Below are positions 25,860-34,500 of a stretch of 54,346 nucleotides of DNA, piece by piece. The first letter of the stretch is position 1. Each line of letters opens with the position of its first letter. The notes beneath the pieces were generated by a model, which saw only the letters and a list, made by a program, of their open reading frames with translations, did no database searches and was not told the origin of the DNA. Made by a program: the position numbers and the translations under genes. The stretch comes from Isosphaeraceae bacterium (GTDB taxonomy: Bacteria > Planctomycetota > Planctomycetia > Isosphaerales > Isosphaeraceae), in contig JANXSY010000152.1 of assembly GCA_025356435.1 (NCBI GenBank), positions 1 through 54,346 of the forward strand, in the 5' to 3' direction.

Positions 25860-27014
25860 ATGAGTCAGCGCAAGCTGCGAGTGGGCATGGTCGGCGGCGG
25901 CGGACCGGCCAATTTCTTCGGGGGGCCGCACCGCCGGGCCATCTTGATGGACAATACGGCTGAGTTGACTGCCGGGGCGCTCCGGAGCAATCCCGAGGAG
26001 TCGATCGCATCGGCCAAAGACCTCCATTTCACGCGAGGTTACGGCGACTGGAAGGGAATGGTCGAGGCCGAGGCCAAGCTCGCAATTGGAGACCGGATCG
26101 ATTACGTCACGATCGTCACGCCGAACGACGCCCACTTCGGCCCGGCCGACCTCGCCGCCGCCCACGGGATCGGCGTGCTCTGTGAGAAGCCGCTCACGAC
26201 CACGCTCGACGAGGCCAGGCGGCTCCAGAAGACCGTTGAGGCCACGGGGACGCCGTTCGTCGTCGCCTATACCTACACTGGGTTCCCGATGGTGATGCTC
26301 GCCAAGACCCTGGTGGCCGACGGAGCGATCGGCGAGGTCCGCAAGGTCGAGGCGTGGTATCCGCAGGGCTGGCTCGCCAACAATCTCGAACAGTCGGGCC
26401 AGAAGCAGGCTGCGTGGCGGGTTAACCCCTTGAAGGCGGGCGCTTCGGGATGCGGCGGCGATATCGGGACGCATGCCTACGAGTTTGTCCGCTTTGTCGC
26501 CGGGGTGGGGGCGACGAGGGTCCAGGCCCGGCTCAAGTCGTTCGTCGCCGGTCGCGCGCTTGACGACGACTTCACAGCCTTCGCCGAGCTGGAGAACGGC
26601 GGGATCGCCACCATCGCCGCCTCGCAGATCACCATCGGACTTCAGAACGACAACGGGTTCCGGATCGCGGGCACGAAGGGCACGCTCGAATGGTCGATCA
26701 CCGACCACAACAACCTCAAACATTATCAAGGCGGCCAGCCCCTTAAGATCTACCGGCTCGGGGCCGAATATGACTATTTCCCCGCGTCGATCAAGCCGTA
26801 TATTCGCGTCCCGTCAGGCCATCCCGAAGGCTTCCACGAGGCGCTCGCCAACCTCCACCTGACGCTCCAACTGACGATCCGCACCAAGCTCGGTGAGCAG
26901 GTGCCGACCCCCTTTGCACACCCTGGCATCGCCGACGGCGTTGCGGGTATGGCGTTCATCGAGGCGGCCGTGGCTAGCTCGAAGGCCGAGGGGGAATGGA
27001 CGAAAGTCGGGTGA
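25860..27014 (+). CDS. Gfo/Idh/MocA family oxidoreductase (cytoplasmic)
   Basis: A 384-residue NAD(P)-dependent dehydrogenase acting on sugars or polyols. The N-terminal Rossmann domain begins KLRVGMVGGGGPANFFGG, the catalytic-lysine motif is VLCEKPLTTT (K110), and the C-terminal domain contains GGDIGTHAYEFVRFVAG with the catalytic-region Asp and His. There is no signal peptide. Relatives with the VGGGGPANFFGGPHRRA start are common next to sugar-isomerase and sulfatase genes in planctomycetes. The gene is divergent from the sulfatase with a ~200-base shared upstream region. Exact substrate unknown. Confidence 0.92.
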   Translation: MSQRKLRVGMVGGGGPANFFGGPHRRAILMDNTAELTAGALRSNPEESIASAKDLHFTRGYGDWKGMVEAEAKLAIGDRIDYVTIVTPNDAHFGPADLAAAHGIGVLCEKPLTTTLDEARRLQKTVEATGTPFVVAYTYTGFPMVMLAKTLVADGAIGEVRKVEAWYPQGWLANNLEQSGQKQAAWRVNPLKAGASGCGGDIGTHAYEFVRFVAGVGATRVQARLKSFVAGRALDDDFTAFAELENGGIATIAASQITIGLQNDNGFRIAGTKGTLEWSITDHNNLKHYQGGQPLKIYRLGAEYDYFPASIKPYIRVPSGHPEGFHEALANLHLTLQLTIRTKLGEQVPTPFAHPGIADGVAGMAFIEAAVASSKAEGEWTKVG

Positions 27015-27114
27015 TCGCTCCTTGGGGGCATGCCTCGTGCGGTCTGCGGGCCTCTTCCCTTATAATGTGGGGGAAGAGGTCCGCTCGAAACTGGTCGCCG
27101 CCCGGGAGTCTGTC

Positions 27115-27609
27115 GTGAAAGAGCCTCTCGTCCGATTCAGCGTCGCCATCGGGGGCGAATTGCTCCGGCGGTTCGACCGATATCGCGAGGAACACCGCTA
27201 CCCCAACCGGAGCGAGGCGGTGCGCGGCCTGATGCGCGACGCGCTCATTGAGGAAGCGATTGGGCACGATGAGAGCCCGGCGATGGGTGTCGTCACCCTG
27301 GTCTACAACCATCATGTTGGCCGGGTCGCCGACCGGCTCACCGAGTTGCAGCATCTCCACCTTGAACGGGTGGTGACGACGACGCACGTCCATCTCGATG
27401 CCGAGCGCTGCCTTGAAGTGATCCTCCTCAAGGGCACCGCGCGGGTCGTGCGTGAGCTGGCCGACTCTCTGATCGGCACCAAGGGCGTCGAGACCGGCCG
27501 CCTCGTCCTGACCTCAGCCTCTCCCCCTCCCGACCGCCTGGCTCATTCGCACGATCACGACCACCATCACCACGACGAGCCCGTCCCGCCCGCTCGCAAG
27601 GGGCGTTGA
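27115..27609 (+). CDS. nikR: Nickel-responsive regulator NikR with His-rich tail
   Basis: A 164-residue transcription factor. Residues 1-45 form a ribbon-helix-helix DNA-binding domain (VRFSVAIGGELLRRFDRY..YPNRSEAVRGLMRDAL). The C-terminal ACT-like domain carries the nickel site H80, H91, H93 and C99 in HVHLDAERCLEV, equivalent to H76, H87, H89 and C95 of E. coli NikR. A C-terminal extension HSHDHDHHHHDE (residues ~144-155) is an additional likely metal-binding tail. The GTG start at 27115 has GGGAG six bases upstream and gives the normal NikR N-terminus; the longer frame upstream is not used. Its target operon is not adjacent; larC elsewhere in the window is another nickel gene. Confidence 0.95.
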   Translation: MKEPLVRFSVAIGGELLRRFDRYREEHRYPNRSEAVRGLMRDALIEEAIGHDESPAMGVVTLVYNHHVGRVADRLTELQHLHLERVVTTTHVHLDAERCLEVILLKGTARVVRELADSLIGTKGVETGRLVLTSASPPPDRLAHSHDHDHHHHDEPVPPARKGR

Positions 27610-27782
27610 GGCCTCCCCTGGTCTCGAACTGCGCCCGTGACCTCTCTCGCTCGCGGGTCGTGCCACTCGTAGCGGTACGATCCGACGATCACGCCGTCAT
27701 CCGGCTTCATACGGTGAGGATTGAGGAGAAGAAGTCGGGCCGGGATACGCATGGCGGGCGAGTCTTTTGCGGTGATCGCGGA

Positions 27783-28487
27783 TCAGACTTCGGCCCCGAT
27801 CAGATTTCGCTGATGTTCCGATTCGTCGGTCTTGAGCAGGCCGTCCTGGATCTCGAGGACAAGGTCGTCGGGGTTGATGAATCGGCGGTCGTGGGTGACG
27901 ACGACGAGGGTGGTCTGCCGCTCGGCCTGAAGGCGGCGGAGGATGCGGTAGACTTCGTCGCCCGCCTTGGAGTCAAGCTCGCCGGTTGGCTCGTCGGCAA
28001 GGACGACCTCGGGGTCTTTGATGAGCGCGCGGGCGATGGCGACCCGCTGCTGCTCGCCGCCCGAGAGCTGATAGGGGCGATGGTCGACACGTCCGCCGAG
28101 GCCGACCTGCGTGAGAAGTTCAACGGCTCGCCGCTCCAGTTCGGGGGTGAGCCCGCGCGGGAGGTAGGGGACGAGCACGTTCTCGACGGCGGTGAGATTG
28201 CTGATCAGATTGAACGCCTGGAAGATGAAGCCAATCCGGTCGCGCCGGTAGTGGTTTTGCTCTGCCTCGGACATCGCGGTGAGGTCGGTCCCCGAGACGA
28301 CGATCCGCCCCGAGGTCGGCCGATCGAGCGCACCGAGGAGGTAGAGCAAGGTGGACTTGCCAGAGCCCGACGGGCCGACGATGAAGGCGAATCTCCCTTT
28401 CGGGATGTGGCAGGTCACTCCCCGGAGTGCCTCGACCGTGCGTTCGCCGCTGCGGAAAGACTTCTTGACGTCGGCGACATCGATCAT
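27783..28487 (-). CDS. ABC transporter ATP-binding protein (MacB/LolD type)
   Basis: A 234-residue ATPase that energises the permease encoded just upstream. It shows Walker [10 protein letters not shown] (38-46), Q-loop FIFQAFNL, signature [17 protein letters not shown], Walker [15 protein letters not shown] and H-loop VVVTHD. The ADEPTGELD form and the [16 protein letters not shown] segment mark the MacB/LolD/FtsE group, whose members use a mechanotransmission permease for lipoprotein or peptide export. The permease gene ends 54 bases upstream on the same strand. Confidence 0.94.
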   Translation of the reverse strand: MIDVADVKKSFRSGERTVEALRGVTCHIPKGRFAFIVGPSGSGKSTLLYLLGALDRPTSGRIVVSGTDLTAMSEAEQNHYRRDRIGFIFQAFNLISNLTAVENVLVPYLPRGLTPELERRAVELLTQVGLGGRVDHRPYQLSGGEQQRVAIARALIKDPEVVLADEPTGELDSKAGDEVYRILRRLQAERQTTLVVVTHDRRFINPDDLVLEIQDGLLKTDESEHQRNLIGAEV

Positions 28488-28541
28488 GGGGGCATCACTC
28501 AGAGGCGTGTCGAAGAGGTAAAATGAGGAACGCGGGCCGCA

Positions 28542-29780
28542 TTAATGCGAGCCAAGGCGGATCGCGTCCATCGGCACGAGCTTTGACGCCCGCCAGGCCG
28601 GATAGAGGCCGCCGAGCGTGCCGGTCACGAGCGAGATGCCGATCCCGAGGCCGAAGAGCCAGAAGGGCAGGGTCAATCGGAGGCCATCGCCGATGAACTG
28701 GTTGATGATTGTCACGCCGGCATAGGCCATCACGCAACTGATTGCGCCCGCCATGAGGCCGAGGAAGGCGCTCTCGGCCGTCACGAGGGCCAGCACGTTG
28801 CCCTGTGACCAGCCGTTGGTCCGCAGGACGCCGAACTCGACGAAGCGCTCGGTCGTGCTCATCAGCATCGTGTTAATGATCCCGACAATCCCGACCAGCA
28901 GTGCCAGACTGACAGTCATGAGAAGGAAGATATCGACCTTGCTCATGATAACGCCGAAGTTGGCCATGAATTCGTTCATGCTCCGGGCATCAACGTCGGG
29001 CATCGCTTTCTCGATCGCGAGCGAGACCTTGTCGTTCGCTGTTGGGTCGGTCATCTCAACGTAGAAGGTCGAAACCTGATCTTCGGAGACCCCGAGCAGC
29101 TTCCGCGCGGTGCCAATGTCCATGACGATCACGACGTCGAGAAACATCGAGCCGGTGTCGTAGATGCCGACGATCTCGAATTCTTTGACGTCTTTGTCGC
29201 CGATCCGAAGTTTGTCGCCGACGCCACTGGGGGTGCCGTCGGGCTTGAGGAAGTCTTTCGAGAGCTTGCGGCTGATGACAACCCGATTCGTACCGGCGTC
29301 GCTCGGTTCGAGGTATCGTCCCTCACCCTTCTCTTTGAGCGACGACGGATAGACGCCACTTCTAAGATTTGTGTGAGTGGGGATGTCCTGGCCTTGGATG
29401 AGCGGCATGTCGAGCAGGCTCTTCATCGCCTTCGCGCCGCCACCGGTGATGAGGTCAGACGCCGTTCGCGTGAACGACCGGGTGCCGTTGACCGAGGGGG
29501 CGATCTTCCAGACCTCGGGGGCAACGACCTTCACTCCCGGCACGGCCTTGAGCCTCTCGCCGTAATTCGTGGGGAGGTCGCTGAACACGGGGCTAGGGAG
29601 GTTGTCGCGCATGACCATCACGCCCTGAATCTTGTTCAGGGTATCCCCGACGAGGTTCCGCAGGCCCCCCGAGAGGCTGAACAGTCCGATGACCCCGAGG
29701 ATCGGGATCGACAGGCCGACCAGGGCGAGCGTGGTCCGTAGCGGTCGGGTCAGCAGGTTGCGCCAGGCGAATCGGCCCAT
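28542..29780 (-). CDS. ABC transporter permease, MacB/FtsX type
   Basis: A 412-residue permease with the MacB topology. One helix lies at ~18-40, a large extracytoplasmic MacB-PCD-like domain at ~45-275 (ends GVIMSKVDIF), and three helices follow: ~282-305 (LLMTVSLALLVGIVGIINTMLM), ~330-355 and ~370-392. The cytoplasmic coupling segment STTERFVEFGVLRTNGWSQGNVLALVTAE is the family signature. With the downstream ATPase it forms a type VII ABC system. No periplasmic adaptor or outer-membrane factor is nearby, so a LolCDE-like or peptide-sensing role is as likely as efflux. Confidence 0.92.
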   Translation of the reverse strand: MGRFAWRNLLTRPLRTTLALVGLSIPILGVIGLFSLSGGLRNLVGDTLNKIQGVMVMRDNLPSPVFSDLPTNYGERLKAVPGVKVVAPEVWKIAPSVNGTRSFTRTASDLITGGGAKAMKSLLDMPLIQGQDIPTHTNLRSGVYPSSLKEKGEGRYLEPSDAGTNRVVISRKLSKDFLKPDGTPSGVGDKLRIGDKDVKEFEIVGIYDTGSMFLDVVIVMDIGTARKLLGVSEDQVSTFYVEMTDPTANDKVSLAIEKAMPDVDARSMNEFMANFGVIMSKVDIFLLMTVSLALLVGIVGIINTMLMSTTERFVEFGVLRTNGWSQGNVLALVTAESAFLGLMAGAISCVMAYAGVTIINQFIGDGLRLTLPFWLFGLGIGISLVTGTLGGLYPAWRASKLVPMDAIRLGSH

Positions 29781-30093
29781 ATTAGGTCTCGGCGTGCTCG
29801 GGAGGCGATGCGGAGGGCCAGGAGCCTCACGCGTCTCGGTTTTGCAGCCTTGGATAAGAGCCCTGATTATAGTCTTCCAAGCCGTAAGGCCAAGGGCAGT
29901 CCCGTTTCGGCCGTCCGCTGACCGGAGCGAGGCCGATCGGGCTAGGACGATCTGGGCTCGTCGCTACAATGCCCGATCGCAAGCGGACGACAGATGGATC
30001 GGGGCAGGCTGATTCGTTCGAGAACCCGACGGGGCGCCGAGGCCCCACCTCCCCGGCGTTCGCCCTCGGCCTACGGTCGAGAAAGGCAATTTC
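29781..30093. other. Divergent intergenic region
   Basis: 313 bases between the start of the minus-strand ABC permease and the plus-strand MoeA-like gene. It must hold promoters for both directions. A TATAGT/ATAATC stretch near 29870-29880 is the most AT-rich point, but no pair of hexamers with good spacing convinced me. GAAAGG at 30081-30086 is the ribosome site of the next gene. No RNA gene seen. Confidence 0.4.
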
Positions 30094-31380
30094 ATGCGGA
30101 TTGGTTCCCCTCTTCGACGGTTCGATCAGGATAGGTCGTTGACGATGAAGACCCTGCCGGAGGCGGTCGCGACGATCCTGGAGCATGCGGGGCCGGTCGA
30201 GTCGATCGAGGTCTCGCTCTCCGAGGCGATTGGGCTGGTGATGGCCGAGCCGGCATACGCCGATGTCGATCTCCCCCCCTTTGACCGCGCTGCGACCGCA
30301 GGCTATGCGGTCCGCGCCTCGGAGGCCATCGTCGGCACCTTGCTCCGCGTGGCCGCCCGATGGGTTGAGGGCGATGACGGCCACGAGATCGAGGCGGGCG
30401 AAGCTGCTCGGGTCGAGGCGGGCGAAGCGTTGCCTGTCGGGGCCGATTCCGTGCTCAGCGACGAGGAGGTTCACTCCGATGCCGTCGACTACCCCGCCCG
30501 GGTCGTCGAAGTCCTCCGCAACGCGGAGATGGGCCGCTCGGTCGTCCGCCGAGGCGCGACCCTTTCGGCCGGTTCGATGCTGGCGGCTGCCGGAACCAGG
30601 ATCAACCCGGCGATGGTCGCCCTGCTCGCGGCCCAGGGGTGCGTCCACCCGATCTGCCACCGGCGGGTCCGGGCGTCGATCTTCGCGGTCGGCGAGCATC
30701 TGGTCGGCCCTGCCGACGCGCCGGTCCTCCACCACGAACGGAATGCGGGCAACCTCGCGGTTTCCGCCATCCTGCTTGGGGCCGGGGCAATGGTCCATGA
30801 CCTCGGGGCCATCGCCGGGACCGGGTTTACCTCGGCCCTCGACCGCGCGATGAACTCTCCGGTCGTCCTGATCCTCGGGCGGATGACCGACGAGATGTGT
30901 CGCACCCTGGCCGATGCGGGGGTCGAGCCGACTGTCTCGGGGATAGCTCTCGAACCTTCCGGCAGCCTCGACCTCGCCTACGGGATCGCCCGCGACGACG
31001 AAGGGCGGGTCATCGCCCATATCTTCCACCTCCCGCTCGAACCCGTTGTGGCAGTGACCGCCGCGACCCTAGTGGTCCTCCCCCTGATCGCTCGCCTGCA
31101 GGGGATCGACGAGCCCTCCTCCGCGACCCTCCGCGCGACCTGGGACGCCTCCCAGCCAGCGACCACCGACCGGCTTCGCGCTGTGCCCGCGACACTCGCC
31201 GCGGGGGCCGACGGCCGCCTCCGCGCCCGACCCGTCGTCTCCTTCGGCCCGACCGACCTCCCCGACCTGGCGCTGGCCGATGGCCTCGCCCTCTTCCCCG
31301 CCGGCCAGGGCCCCTGGCACGGCGGCGAGGTCGTCGAGTTCGCCCCATTTGCCGCCTGGCCTGGACGAATCGACGGCTGA
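30094..31380 (+). CDS. MoeA-like (molybdopterin molybdotransferase family) protein with altered active site
   Basis: A 428-residue protein with the MoeA domain order. Domain III/I has SLSEAIGLVMAEPAYADVDLPPFDRAATAGYAV, a beta-rich domain II covers ~85-160, a MogA-like domain ~215-330, and domain IV the C-terminus. MoeA inserts molybdate into adenylated molybdopterin. Here the canonical AMDGYA motif reads ATAGYA, so the conserved Asp is A69; TGDEL is replaced by VGEHL and the GGVSVGxxD segment by LGRMTDEM. It may be inactive, accessory, or act on another substrate. The start at 30094 has GAAAGG at good spacing; M18 at 30145 is an alternative. Confidence 0.75.
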   Translation: MRIGSPLRRFDQDRSLTMKTLPEAVATILEHAGPVESIEVSLSEAIGLVMAEPAYADVDLPPFDRAATAGYAVRASEAIVGTLLRVAARWVEGDDGHEIEAGEAARVEAGEALPVGADSVLSDEEVHSDAVDYPARVVEVLRNAEMGRSVVRRGATLSAGSMLAAAGTRINPAMVALLAAQGCVHPICHRRVRASIFAVGEHLVGPADAPVLHHERNAGNLAVSAILLGAGAMVHDLGAIAGTGFTSALDRAMNSPVVLILGRMTDEMCRTLADAGVEPTVSGIALEPSGSLDLAYGIARDDEGRVIAHIFHLPLEPVVAVTAATLVVLPLIARLQGIDEPSSATLRATWDASQPATTDRLRAVPATLAAGADGRLRARPVVSFGPTDLPDLALADGLALFPAGQGPWHGGEVVEFAPFAAWPGRIDG

Positions 31381-31442
31381 ACCACCCGGGACCGCGCCGG
31401 AGCTGCCGCCACTCAGTAGGCCGTCGTGCGACGGTACAGATG

Positions 31443-31483
31443 AAATCAGCCGCCTCCCCGATCATCGGAGAGGCGGCTGATTT
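31443..31483. terminator. Bidirectional terminator between convergent genes
   Basis: AAATCAGCCGCCTC (31443-31456) pairs perfectly with GAGGCGGCTGATTT (31470-31483); inside it, CCGAT/ATCGG extends the stem after one mismatch. It lies between the ends of the plus-strand MoeA-like gene and the minus-strand giant surface protein. The A-run on one arm and T-run on the other suit termination in both directions, though the T-runs are short. Confidence 0.75.
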
Positions 31484-31521
31484 GAGATCTCAAGGTTCAG
31501 AAGACCCGCTAGTTTGGCGGA

Positions 31522-34500
31522 TTACTTCTTCCGCTTGAAGTTCGACACGGTCACATGCGCCAGGGCGGCGTCGTGAACGTTGACCGAGACCTTCTTGGCC
31601 GCGACATGCGCGACGGCGGCCGTTTGGATTCGCACCGGAGCCGCGATGCTGTGAGTCTGGTGCGGGGTCGGGGTCAGGAAGCCGTGCGGCTTCTTGCCTG
31701 GCGGGGTGAGCGGGGTCGCGCTCGTCGTGGTTGGCAACGGGGCGAAGGTGGCCGAACGGTTCGAGATCAAGAGGGCCTGGAAGTCGACACCCGGCTTGTG
31801 GTTCCCCGTCGGGAGGTAGCCGTAGAAGGCCCCATCGAGGTGGTTGCCCGCGATGTCGGTGATCCCGCTCGACTTGACGTTCAGGATGTAGCGACCGCTC
31901 CGCAACGGATGCCCGTGGTTGATGAACAGATCCATCTCGATCGGGTTGTGCGTCGTGGTGTTCTGCAGGACGCTGAAGCTCGTGACCAAATTCGGCGGGA
32001 ACGAGGCCTTGGCGTACTGTGTGAACGAGTAGTTGATCCCGTCGTTGATGTTCGCGGTGGTAATCCCGCCGCCGAAGTCTTGGAAGGCGATTATGATCTT
32101 GCCGAGAGCCCGGCGGAAGATCACCTCAGTGATCACCGGTCCCACTGTGTCGATGACGAGGGCCGGCCGGCTCGGGTCGACGCCGCCGAGGAGGACGACC
32201 GGTCCGGTCACCTCGGTCGGAGCGTCAGGGTCGGTGGCGGTGGCAGTGACGAGGTAGGCCCCGTCAACCAGCGGGCTGGAACGGATGCTCCAGGCTCCGT
32301 CAGCACCGGCGACACCGGTCCCGACCAGGGTGTTGTTTGCGCCGTCTTTCGCGGCGTAGAGCTTGATGATCGTCCCGGGCTCGCTCGTGCCGGAGAAGAC
32401 CGGCTGGACGATGTTGGTGATCTTGTCGGACTGCGAGACGCCGCTGTCGCTCGAGGCGTCAAGGTTGCCGGTGAGCGTGACGGCCTGACTGCCCACGGTG
32501 GCCGTGGTCCGGATGACCGTGTTGTCAGCCCCGACGTGAGTGACGATGACGGTGACCGGGTAGGTGCCGCTCTCCTGGAAGAGATGCGAGCCGGTGACGG
32601 TGAACGTCATCCCATTCGCACCCAGGCTGATCGCACCGGCCGAAGGTGTGGTGCCGTCGCCCCAGTCGACGGTCGCAGTGTATTCCGAGAGGTTCTCCGC
32701 GCCACCGAGGTCGACGAAGGTGGCCACAGGGACGTTGACGATCGGCACGTTTTCGGTGGCAACCACCGGGATGCCGGTCCCGACGAGTTCAGCGTTCGCC
32801 ACCGAGGCCGGAGAGGTCGTCGTGGCCGAGGAACCGCCGATCTCAGTCACGGTCGTGGTGACGAGGTAGTTGCCTTCCTCGGCATACGTGTGCGGGGCCG
32901 AGATCGAGAACGTGGCCCCCTGGTTGGTCGAACCGGTCGGGGTGATGGTCACGGCCGCGGTGTTGCTGGTCGAGCCGTCGCCCCAGTGGATGACGACGGA
33001 GTAGTCGGCGACGGTCCCGTTGGGATCGGAGTCAACAAAGGTCGCGGTTTTGAGGACGGACGAGGTGCCCTCGACCGAGGTGATAATGGGCACCGGCGAG
33101 GCGCTCAGCGCGGCATCGGAGATGGCCGCCGTGCCGGTGAGCGTGGCGAACACGCCGGCCGAACTCTTGACGGTCACGGTGAACGCGTTGGGCGTCGCTG
33201 CGGCCGTCTCCTCGGCGTAGGTGTGGGTGGCGGTCACATAGAACGTCCCGTTCGGGGCCTGGAGGATGGTCCCGAGCGAGATTGGGGTGCCGTCACCCCA
33301 GTTGACCGACGAGGTGAAGTCGCTTGCCGTCGCGAGCGGGTTGGCGCTCGTGAAGGTGCCGACATAGGCGGTCAACGGCACGCTCTCGGTGCCAGTAAGA
33401 GCAGTGGTGGCCCCGGCGGTCAGGGCCGCCCCCGCCACGGTGGCGAGGCTGGTGGCCGTTGCCGACGCACCGCCGATGTCCTTGATCGTGACCGCGATCG
33501 GGAACGATCCAGACTTGAGGTACGTCTGGGTTCCAGTGACGACGAAGAGACTGCCCGCGCCGTCCGGCTGGGTGACGGTGCCCGGCGTGGTCACGCCGTT
33601 GCCCCACTCGATCGTCGCGGTGAAGTCACTGATCGGCGCGATGGGGTTGGCGTCAGAGAACGTCGCGACCCGGCCGGTGAAGATAGTCCCTTCAACCGCC
33701 GCGATATTGGTCCCGGTCGCCGCGAGGGCGGCATCTGTGATGGTGGCGTTGCTCGCCGCCACGGTCACGCTGGCGTTCGCACCCGCAGGGGCGGTGTCCG
33801 TGACCGTCACCTGCACCGAGTAGTTGCCGTACCGAGCGTAGGTGTGCGGTGTGGCGCTCTTGACGAGGAAGCCCGAGACCAGGCCGCCCGCAGCGGTGAT
33901 GGTTCCGGTTGACGAGGTGCCGTCGCCCCAATTGATCGTGGAGGTGAAGCCGGCGGCGGTGGCGGCCGAGTCGGCGTCGGAGAAACTGGCGACCAAGGTG
34001 CCGGCCGCGATCGGGGCACCTTCGACGCCGAGGACAGGGGCACCCGTCGAGGACAGCTTGGCGTCATTGACGACTGCACTGCCCGTGATCGTGCTGACAT
34101 TGCCGCCGAGGGCCGTGTCGGTGACGGTCACAACGATCGGGTTGGACGCCGAGGGCACCGCGTAGGTGTGGTTACCAGTGACGCTGAAGACTCCGGCGCT
34201 CGACTGGGTGATGGTCCCATTCGAGGAGGTACCGTCTCCCCAGTTCACAACGGCAGCGAATTGCAGCACGTTCGCGATCGGGTTGCCCGAGGTGAATGCG
34301 CCGAGTTGGGCGGTGAAGGGCTGGCCCTCAACCGTCGTGAGGGCGGCACCGGCACCGTTGGGTACGAGGGTGGCGGCGCTGATTGTCGCGGTGCTGACGG
34401 AGGTCGCGGTCGACCCGCCGACATCCTTGATCGAGACCGACACCGGGAAGGTACCGGCCTTGAAGGTCTGGGTCCCGGTGACGACGAAGGCCGTGCCCAC

